From Nitrospira sp. (lineage in GTDB: Bacteria > Nitrospirota > Nitrospiria > Nitrospirales > Nitrospiraceae): DNA of 10,480 bases. The stretch lies in NCBI GenBank assembly GCA_015904055.1, contig JABMDE010000169.1, forward strand, positions 1 to 10,480, in the 5' to 3' direction. The notes beneath the pieces are model-generated. The model did not search any database, was not told the origin of the DNA, and was given only the letters and a program-made list of their open reading frames with translations. Shown here one piece after another: positions 5,501-10,480 of this stretch. Both the position numbers and the translations under genes were made by a program. Each line of letters begins with the position of its first letter. Position 1 is the stretch's first letter.

Positions 5501-7296
5501 ATTCCAATCCCAGAACAGCCGAGTTGATCACGACCGACAATCCACAGGCGAGAGTCGGGGCGATCTCCGTAGACGGCACCCCGTCCGCGGTCTATCCGGC
5601 CAAGCTCAATCTCTCGCCGATGAAATTCCTGAACGGCGGTGAAGCCACGACAGGGAGCGGGTACAACATGCGTGTGGAGCCCTTGTCGGTGCGATTGGCG
5701 AACAATCCGGATCCGTCGCAGTTGTTCAGCAGCCGGATTCACGGTGATCCCGAGACGCCGATGTTGCGGGCCTACCTGGGCGATCCGGTGGTGGTTCGGC
5801 TGCTCGAAGGGTCGGCCAATGAAGTCCATTCCTGGCACATCAGCGGCCATTGGTTCCCGATGGAGCGCTACAGCAAGCACTCCATCCCGCGCAGCACGTT
5901 GCACGTGGTGATCGGAGAACGGTACGACGCGGCCATTCCAGCGGCAGGAGGGCCGCAACAGATGGCGGGCGACTATCTGTACTACAGCGGCCGGGCGTCG
6001 CACTTCGCGGAAGGCAGTTGGGGTCTGTTCAGGGTCCTGGACAAGGCTGAGGCGTCCTTGAAGCCGCTGCCGGGCCGGAGCGCAATTCCAGAGTCGGCCA
6101 AGTCTGTCTGTCCGGCCGATGCACCGGTGAAAAGTTTCAACGTGTCTGCTATCGACAAGACGATCCGCTACAACAAGGGAACGCCTGGTGTCATGGAAGT
6201 GGATCTGGAGCGAAAGATGGTCTTGGGCAATGAGAGCGGCAAGATGTACGTGCTCGATGGCGAGAAAACGAAAGTAGCCTCGGGCAGTCTCGAACCGAGC
6301 CCGCTGACCTTGCACGTCAATGTAGGCGATTGCATCAAGGTCAATCTCAAGAACGAGATGGCCAAGGATCGGGCCGGATTCCATGTCGATCATCTGGCAT
6401 TCGATCCGAAAGAGTCGATGGGGATCAACGCCGGTAACAATCCCGGCGACCAGACGGTTGCGCCGGGACAACGCCGGACCTACACGTTCTACGCTCATCC
6501 GGAATTCGGGGAGAATGCCGCTCTGATTCAGGATTGGGGTAACGTGATCGAGAATCCTCGAAACGGGCTGTTCGGGGCGATCATCATCGGCCCGAGGGGA
6601 TCGCAATATCGCGATCCGGTGGCCGGCGAAGATTTGGCCCAGAGAAGTTCCTGGCGGGCGGACGTGATGGTGGACCGGAGCCTGCCGGGGAATGAACAGC
6701 GGCAGAACTACCGGTCCTTCGCGCTTCTGTTCCAGGATGAAGACAACATCATCGGCACCAGCTTCATGCCGTATATTCAAAAAGTGGCCGGCGTGACGGC
6801 GGTGAACTATCGGTCTGAGCCGACCGACTATCGGACTGAGAAAGGTTGCGCGTACAGTGAAGTCTTCGCCTGCGTCAAGGCGGGGGACCAGCCGGTCACG
6901 CCGACCATCGCGGCGCACCTCGGCGATCCGGTCGTCATTCACGTACTGGGCGCCTTCAGCGAGCAGGTCCAACTGTTCAGCGTGTCGGGCCATGAATGGA
7001 AACATGAGCCGTACCTGGCCGGAGCGGATCTCGTGAGCACCATGGAATTCGGCGGGTCCGAGGTCATCAACGCCTGGCTGCACGGCGGAGCCGGAGGGCC
7101 CAACGGTATTCCCGGCGACTATCTTTGGCTCAACCAGCGTCCAGGGTATCTTGATGCCGGGCACTGGGGGATGTTGAAGGTCTTGGATCGTGACAGCCGC
7201 GGGATTCTCCCATTAAGTGGTCGGGTCCCTAGTACTCAACAAGCCGGAGATGGTCCATCCGCGAAATCCATCCCGGTGTCCAGGCAGGCCGAGTAG
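2545..7296 (+). CDS. Exported six-cupredoxin multicopper oxidase, MnxG/ceruloplasmin-like layout
   Basis: A 1583-aa multicopper oxidase, expected to couple one-electron oxidation of a substrate (metal ion or organic) to reduction of O2 to water outside the cytoplasm. A Sec signal peptide (core about 16-33, cleavage near Ala38) precedes a His-rich stretch (42-45). Three tandem two-cupredoxin units follow: A about 115-505, B about 698-1165, C about 1189-1548. Each starts with a CPxxxP motif (Cys115, 698, 1189), has a second Cys (197, 764, 1263), NYRSEP or NMRVEP (355, 1041, 1421) and LGDP (398, 1078, 1459). One full set of copper ligands is seen: His414/417/419 (HSHHLHG) and His488-Cys489-His490, His494, Met499 (HCHIPQHYVTGM) in unit A; His788/790 (HPH) and His920/922 (WHDH) in unit B. 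The order is therefore L3-L4-L1-L2, the reverse of ordinary laccases. Unit B's second domain keeps HSWHISGH (1095-1102) but lacks the L4 Cys; unit C is degenerate. A roughly 70-residue insert (833-904) separates L1 from L2. Mn(II), Cu(I) or Fe(II) as substrate is inference only. Confidence 0.9.
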   Translation: MRSLVCESHHRGRTTSLGLVLLSLLFVGSLVMAPIGLAQDRHSHHGSTDQASVEKVIYREGGPTLHDRMMQEVKRQQEFVGQKGGYSAGADSHMLQQGVLLVAEDQAKVGVGARCPSNVPVKEYHVSAINIEITLSRFLDYFPGYMYVLTENVEKARAEETANRDAREKDNDPGAVSNGLQGDVIQPLVIRANQGDCLKLTLHNQVTDEPTNLVINGSSLVVAATGKPATPSNPETTVAPGGQQTFEWFIQPDTQEGARFFRSHASREQFNQGLIGMLVVEPRGSRYLSPFDGKPMASGWEAMIEDPKGADFREFAIFYHEAGDEAFRLLNKKSEMLPQRDPHTDSYRPGARLLNYRSEPHGTRIELQAHLGFYGDESMAYGSYTFGDPATTIPRSYLGDPAKFRMAGGSEIVHSHHLHGGSIRWARQPGISQLDFSVSKNGPVKFPPISDPSDRLDVQSIGPTEVYDQVIEGGSGGLQALAGEFVFHCHIPQHYVTGMWGFWRVYNTLQAPGFQTDVMKPLVELPDRIGKIKPGIPSDTLVGTTVDWYGGKKYEITKDKTDWKADPVKVSIKDWVEMMLTPQGKPGKKSTEKEQTLAYDATVNDWAWDGQKAMSEPETMYEWVNYKSATPGKRQEILFDAKTGKIAWPWLRPHLGRRVPFSPSHSGAPWLEPIHRRDDGSNSTEPPKPGEQGPWSLCPEGAPRKYFNIHAITLPITLKKATAKTPAIVDPDGMLYVLHEEEQEVRKHHAKQMPLVIRGNVQDCIDVVYKSELKDDQRQGFSSKTNLHPHMFQFDTQASDGPIIGFSYEMSLRPFTILKDEHPGKGMPVPMNTTIEADAPKGATGITVKDASRFHVKTELGVGMDEVGRFESARISKIDGNRISFERPLMHGHKKGEIVSVEWIRERWYVDADFGTTFWHDHVFGLDGWGHGLFSTFIAEPPRSTYHDPVTGNELRSGPVADIHTTEAVSAHINGSFREIVTQVMDSNPRTAELITTDNPQARVGAISVDGTPSAVYPAKLNLSPMKFLNGGEATTGSGYNMRVEPLSVRLANNPDPSQLFSSRIHGDPETPMLRAYLGDPVVVRLLEGSANEVHSWHISGHWFPMERYSKHSIPRSTLHVVIGERYDAAIPAAGGPQQMAGDYLYYSGRASHFAEGSWGLFRVLDKAEASLKPLPGRSAIPESAKSVCPADAPVKSFNVSAIDKTIRYNKGTPGVMEVDLERKMVLGNESGKMYVLDGEKTKVASGSLEPSPLTLHVNVGDCIKVNLKNEMAKDRAGFHVDHLAFDPKESMGINAGNNPGDQTVAPGQRRTYTFYAHPEFGENAALIQDWGNVIENPRNGLFGAIIIGPRGSQYRDPVAGEDLAQRSSWRADVMVDRSLPGNEQRQNYRSFALLFQDEDNIIGTSFMPYIQKVAGVTAVNYRSEPTDYRTEKGCAYSEVFACVKAGDQPVTPTIAAHLGDPVVIHVLGAFSEQVQLFSVSGHEWKHEPYLAGADLVSTMEFGGSEVINAWLHGGAGGPNGIPGDYLWLNQRPGYLDAGHWGMLKVLDRDSRGILPLSGRVPSTQQAGDGPSAKSIPVSRQAE

Positions 7297-7320
7297 GCTA
7301 CGTTGGAGACCTGACAGGCG

Positions 7321-7363
7321 GGGGAATCTGGCTGGTGAGGGCCAGGTTTCCCCGTTCGTTTTT
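7321..7363 (+). terminator. Intrinsic terminator of the oxidase gene
   Basis: GGGGAA (7321-7326) pairs with TTCCCC (7348-7353), and CTGGC (7328-7332) with GCCAG (7341-7345), separated by a small internal loop and closed by an 8-nt loop. A T-rich tract ending in TTTTT (7359-7363) follows. It begins 24 bp after the oxidase stop codon, so the oxidase probably ends its transcript alone. Confidence 0.8.
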
Positions 7364-7639
7364 GGCGGGCGCGAAGCGGGTGGCTCCACACGGTATACCG
7401 GTAGCCCCGCCTGGCTAAGAGTTGGTGCGTGGCGGGATGGATTTGGCCCAGGATTAGAAGGGGTACTGAGGTGTGAGGTGTATCGCTCCGCTAGCCGATC
7501 CAGTAAGGTGAGTAGGGCGCTCGGCGATTCTTTGCGCGGCTCCGTCTCAAAGCACGTCAGGCCTGATGGAGTCCGAGTGTGGTATGAGGAGGAGTCGCGT
7601 TATCCGGGTCTGCGTAGACCCTGACCAACCGGTGTTCCT
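7364..7639. other. Convergent intergenic region without a gene
   Basis: About 275 bp between the oxidase terminator and the stop of the minus-strand universal stress gene. No reading frame here has a ribosome site or family motifs. It holds two 10-bp perfect palindromes, CGGTATACCG (7391-7400) and TCAGGCCTGA (7557-7566), with no assignable function, and the hairpin at 7606-7621 listed separately. Confidence 0.6.
7606..7621 (-). terminator. Terminator-like hairpin after the stress gene
   Basis: GGGTCT (7606-7611), loop GCGT, AGACCC (7616-7621): six perfect base pairs with a 4-nt loop, starting 18 bp past the stop of the minus-strand universal stress gene. On the minus strand no U-tract follows, so it may be a weak or factor-assisted terminator or an mRNA 3'-end stabiliser. 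Confidence 0.5.
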
Positions 7640-8497
7640 TCAGCGAACGACTAATACCGAGCACGTGCTATGCTGCACCACACGGGTCGACACACTGCCA
7701 AGCACCACACGGCGGATCGCACCCAACCCTTTCGCTCCGGTGACGATGAGATCTGCCTTGTCTTTGTCGGCAACAGTCAGAATTTCGTCTGCGGGCTTCC
7801 CCAATCGTAAGGCCTCTCGTATCTGGAAACCTGATTTTGCCAGCTTATCGCCATAGCGTTGCACCAGCGCTTTCCCGGCCTCTTTGACTTCCGGGTATTT
7901 AAAATACGGCACCGCGTACGTCACAGTCACCATGATCGGCTCTCGATCTGGACCATCGGGTGTTGGATTGATCGTGCGAATCAGAAACTTAACCGCTTTA
8001 TCCGACGCGGCCGATCCATCGACCGCCAAGACCACATGCCGCACAGGACGAGGGGCCTCTTTGACGACCAGCACAGAGCAAGGGGCATGGTGAATAGCAT
8101 AGTTCGAGATACTGCCCAGCATGAAGCGATCCAACCCATCCAATCCTCGGGACCCAATCGAAAGAAGTCCGACACCCCGCTGCGCATGTTTCATGATCGT
8201 GTTCGCTACACCGCCTCGATCGATTGTCACGGCTCCGCTCAGACCGAGCGTTGATAACAACCTTTCCGATTCTTTCTTCGTTGATTTCGCTGCCGCCTCC
8301 AACCGCTTCACTTCTGCCTGAATGTATCGTTCGGTGCCGACAATCACCGGTTGGATCATGAAGGGAGCTCGAACACTCGCCACATCGACGACATGTAGGA
8401 CACGGACGACCGGCGGTATGACGAACGGCACCTCCGTTAACCATTCGATCGCCCACCGACTGTGTTTCGATCCATCCGTTGCTGCGAGAACTTTCAT
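7640..8497 (-). CDS. Tandem-domain universal stress protein (UspA family)
   Basis: A 285-aa cytoplasmic protein of two fused Usp domains (about 1-146 and 151-285), linked to stress survival and energy limitation in the family. Both halves keep the ATP-binding signature G-x2-G-x9-G-S: Gly115/118/128-Ser129 in GSRGLDGLDRFMLGS, and Gly254/257/267-Ser268 in GAKGLGAIRRVVLGS. Each half ends with the typical final strand (CSVLVV). Both halves are therefore likely to bind nucleotide. The start at 8497 is chosen because MKVLAATDGS is the normal Usp N-terminus and AGGAAAGGA precedes it; an upstream in-frame ATG at 8530 would add 11 residues and lacks such a site. The gene follows the 466-aa gene after 155 bp, so it may have its own promoter, though I saw no convincing one. 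A second Usp gene enters the window at its right edge on the same strand. Confidence 0.93.
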   Translation of the reverse strand: MKVLAATDGSKHSRWAIEWLTEVPFVIPPVVRVLHVVDVASVRAPFMIQPVIVGTERYIQAEVKRLEAAAKSTKKESERLLSTLGLSGAVTIDRGGVANTIMKHAQRGVGLLSIGSRGLDGLDRFMLGSISNYAIHHAPCSVLVVKEAPRPVRHVVLAVDGSAASDKAVKFLIRTINPTPDGPDREPIMVTVTYAVPYFKYPEVKEAGKALVQRYGDKLAKSGFQIREALRLGKPADEILTVADKDKADLIVTGAKGLGAIRRVVLGSVSTRVVQHSTCSVLVVR

Positions 8498-8652
8498 GCT
8501 GATATCCTTTCCTCGGATGAGATTATCCACCGGCGTTAATCACACCATTGATCCCAGGCGCAGGCCCGCCACCTCTTCATGATCCGCGCATTGTTGTATG
8601 CTCCGTCTCGTCAAGAGGCAAGCGGTGCGACTCGAAAGGATCAACAAGCATG

Positions 8653-10053
8653 TTATGGGCCGCACGACGGCTTTTCATCCAACCCGACATGTGCACGAAG
8701 GCGGTTGTAGTCGAACGCAGTCCTGCCGATGCGAGAGAAGCCTGGGTCGTGCTGTTCCATTTCATCGATCAAGGCACCGACCTTGCCACGCATGGCAGCA
8801 GACGTCGCTGCATGACGCGGCGTTTGTTTGTCGAGTGCCAGATGCGGCTGATCCGACCATTCGAGATAGGCCTTTTCTAGAAACCCACCGAGCAGCGCAC
8901 GGTCTTGCTCTTCCGTCACAAGCAATGTCAGCGGTTCGGCGGACATGAGTTCGGCAACCGACAATTGGCGTACAGGAGGGGTCAGCGTCTCATCTCGGAA
9001 ATGCAGCGAAAATCCAAACGAGGCTGCCAGGCGATGTTTCATCTGGTTAAGCCGTTCCGGACTGTCGCATTCTACGATGAGCTGGGACGACGTCAGTGTC
9101 ACTTTTGCGACAATAGGGCCGGTCTCGCTACTTCCGTCCCGTTGCATCCAGGTGCGAGCCGGTGGAACATCTACGTCTGGCCCTGGCCTCCCGGTCGGAG
9201 GCGCCGTCTTCTCCGGCACAAGCTCGCTCATCTCAGACAACCCATCGGCAAAGAACCGATACTCATGGTGGTCGTACAAAGCCACCGCATAGAGATAGGG
9301 CTGGCCATCGGGACGGCGATAGCAAATATGGGCGACGGCGTCTACCAGCGCGTCCTTGCGGAGCTGTGCGAACGCCCAGAGCAGCATATACCCGACACGC
9401 TTGGTAAACTCCTTCCACTCTCCTAACGCGAAGGACCCGGAACTCATCTCCATCTCGCGTTGCCATTCTGCCGTCATCTCGAGTAGCGCATGGGCATCGG
9501 TCTGCGACAAGACGATTCCGCAACCAGCCCACACCGATTTGCCTGATGCGCCACTATCCGGGGAGGGAACGACGCGGGTCAACAACACCTGACCCGCTGT
9601 CACATTCTTGAGGGAGTCATCGCACGGCATGACACACATCGTTCGATCTCCAAGTGACCGCAGCACGAGCTCGTCCCCGGACTTTGGAGAGGCGGTCAGT
9701 TCCAGCAGATCGAAGTAGGAATGCTTCAACGGATCGAGCCATTGCCGTTCGTCATTGGGAATGTGTTCGGTAATCACATCGCGCAACTGTTCGATGAGCG
9801 TTAGTTGCCCGTCTTCTGGATAGAAATCGCAAAAGAGCACGAGATTTGCGAGCTCTACTTCCTGCTCCAGCGGTGGGGCGAGCCGTCCTGCGCCCCCTTC
9901 CAGATACGGCTTGAGCACGAGCGTGAAGGCCACCTCGCGTTGCACTCGAAATTCTGGCTTACGAGAGAGGTGTTCCAGACGTGCCAGAATCGCATCCAGA
10001 AACAGAGGTCTCTGAGTCCAGAATCCTATTGCTTGTTCACTCGCGAGCTTCAT
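8653..10053 (-). CDS. Uncharacterised 466-aa protein
   Basis: I do not recognise this as a named protein. It is soluble-looking: no signal peptide and no membrane segment. The N-terminal half is helical and acidic; the middle has CYRRPDGQPYLYAVALYDHHEY-type strands; a Pro-rich linker (about 285-305) leads to a C-terminal region ending in a module with TPRHAA (411-416), RGKVGALIDEME (422-433) and FDYNRLRAHVGL. That module resembles the TPR-x-A...R-x-V...LL...E...LR..LGL pattern I associate with C-terminal domains of several uncharacterised bacterial proteins. The start at 10053 has a GGAGGA site a few bases ahead and overlaps the end of the DUF2934 frame by 17 nt, suggesting translational coupling. 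The frame stays open to an ATG at 10173, but that extension runs through the DUF2934 coding sequence out of frame and is rejected. The surrounding Usp genes hint at a stress-related role, not shown. Confidence 0.82.
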   Translation of the reverse strand: MKLASEQAIGFWTQRPLFLDAILARLEHLSRKPEFRVQREVAFTLVLKPYLEGGAGRLAPPLEQEVELANLVLFCDFYPEDGQLTLIEQLRDVITEHIPNDERQWLDPLKHSYFDLLELTASPKSGDELVLRSLGDRTMCVMPCDDSLKNVTAGQVLLTRVVPSPDSGASGKSVWAGCGIVLSQTDAHALLEMTAEWQREMEMSSGSFALGEWKEFTKRVGYMLLWAFAQLRKDALVDAVAHICYRRPDGQPYLYAVALYDHHEYRFFADGLSEMSELVPEKTAPPTGRPGPDVDVPPARTWMQRDGSSETGPIVAKVTLTSSQLIVECDSPERLNQMKHRLAASFGFSLHFRDETLTPPVRQLSVAELMSAEPLTLLVTEEQDRALLGGFLEKAYLEWSDQPHLALDKQTPRHAATSAAMRGKVGALIDEMEQHDPGFSRIGRTAFDYNRLRAHVGLDEKPSCGP

Positions 10054-10261
10054 GGATTTCCTCCATGACGATTTCTTCTGCGTCGAGCCAGTTTTGAAGC
10101 GTATCCCCGTCTTGACGGCCGCGCTCTTCCCAGAGCTCCTACGCTTTCTGCGAGATTCGTTCCCACATGCCATCCGGCAATTCGATAGGCTTCTCCGCCA
10201 AGCTGGTTGCAGAGGAAGATCGGCTTTTCCCTTTACTGCTTGTTGTTGGACTCCTTCGCAT
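10037..10261 (-). pseudogene. DUF2934 protein interrupted by an amber codon
   Basis: Read from the ATG at 10261 (GAGGAG ribosome site 6 bases ahead, 14 nt after the upstream Usp stop), the frame encodes a Ser/Lys-rich head and then WERISQKA, a TAG codon at 10139-10141, and ELWEERGRQDGDTLQNWLDAEE, ending at a TGA at 10037-10039. Joined across the TAG this is 74 codons and matches the DUF2934 pattern (AYELWEERGR-DG-WL-AE), a small family often found near stress genes. The TAG sits exactly where the family has Tyr, so a single-base change TAT or TAC to TAG explains it. It is either a true nonsense mutation, a sequence error, or (less likely) suppressed. As given, only a 40-aa fragment would be made. 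The 3' end overlaps the next gene by 17 nt. Confidence 0.8.
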
Positions 10262-10275
10262 GACTCACTCCTCGG

Positions 10276-10480
10276 TTACACGGTGGTTAAGATGGATCGT
10301 CCAGAGAGCACACGGCGATGACCGGGTTGAAACTTCGGACTGCGGATGGTCAACACAGGGCACAAGGACCTTCGAAGGACGGACTCTGTGATGCTGCCAA
10401 ATAGCGTATGGGACAAGCCGCGGCGGCCATGGGTTCCCATCACGATCATATCAATCGACTGCGATCTGGCCGTCTCGAGG
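10276..10480 (-). CDS. Universal stress protein, 3' part (5' end outside window)
   Basis: The last 67 codons of a Usp-family gene that begins beyond the right edge; the stop TAA is at 10276-10278. The visible residues include SIDMIVMGTHGRRGL and the nucleotide-binding signature G-x2-G-x9-G-S (GTHGRRGLSHTLFGS), followed by ITESVLRRSLCPVLTIR, the standard last helix and strand of a Usp domain. A 21-residue basic tail extends past the normal end of the fold. It lies 14 nt ahead of the DUF2934 frame on the same strand, so the two are probably co-transcribed. Whether it is a single or tandem-domain Usp cannot be seen here. Confidence 0.88.
   Translation of the reverse strand, partial: LETARSQSIDMIVMGTHGRRGLSHTLFGSITESVLRRSLCPVLTIRSPKFQPGHRRVLSGRSILTTV

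Noticed and set aside
4975..7164. 729-aa minus-strand frame opposite the oxidase, with other long antisense frames at 2566-3786 and 3967-4935
   Set aside because: Shadow frames typical of GC-rich coding DNA; Arg/Pro/His-rich sequence without domains, while the plus strand carries clear cupredoxin motifs.
7217..7624. 135-aa plus-strand frame across the oxidase end and intergenic region
   Set aside because: It overlaps the oxidase end out of frame, passes through the terminator, and shows no motif or ribosome site.
8498..8652. A sigma-70 promoter before the 285-aa Usp gene (TTGACG on the minus strand)
   Set aside because: No -10 hexamer at proper spacing, so not reported as a feature.
10054..10173. 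40-residue N-terminal extension of the 466-aa protein
   Set aside because: It reads the DUF2934 coding region in a wrong frame, giving a Lys/Ser/Arg-rich string, whereas 10053 has a strong ribosome site.

Overview
The window reads as a chromosomal segment of a moderately GC-rich Gram-negative bacterium. The best guess is a Nitrospira-like member of Nitrospirota, from general gene style only (large exported multicopper oxidase, sigma-54 regulator, Usp/DUF2934 cluster). No phylogenetic marker is present, so the assignment is tentative. There is no rRNA, tRNA, CRISPR array, insertion sequence or phage gene.

Left part, plus strand (1-7363): a stand-alone response-regulator receiver (194-604), a sigma-54 enhancer-binding protein with a cysteine-bearing PAS-like sensor (668-2062), and a very large exported multicopper oxidase (2545-7296, 1583 aa) followed by an intrinsic terminator. 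The oxidase consists of three tandem copies of a two-cupredoxin unit (six domains, as in ceruloplasmin and MnxG). Its copper motifs are in swapped order: the L3/L4 type motifs lie in domain 2, ahead of the L1/L2 motifs in domain 3.

The control layer is the most striking part. A near-ideal sigma-54 -24/-12 element (2284-2298) precedes the oxidase and a weaker one with identical geometry (129-143) precedes the receiver gene. A 21-bp near-identical sequence (7-27 and 2182-2202) sits about 106 and 126 bp upstream of the two elements, where enhancer-binding proteins usually bind. The simplest model is that the neighbouring regulator activates both its own operon and the oxidase gene. The predicted oxidase mRNA has a leader of about 235 nt with nested inverted repeats: a 5' hairpin whose loop is complementary to a segment 70 nt downstream, and a perfect hairpin just before a strong Shine-Dalgarno sequence. 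This looks like a structured regulatory leader that I cannot assign to a known class.

Right part, minus strand (7640-10480), convergent with the left: reading along the minus strand, the 3' end of a universal stress protein gene running off the window, a DUF2934 gene interrupted by one in-frame amber codon exactly where the family usually has Tyr, an uncharacterised 466-aa protein overlapping it by 17 nt, and a complete tandem-domain universal stress protein (285 aa). This looks like a stress-related cluster independent of the oxidase module.
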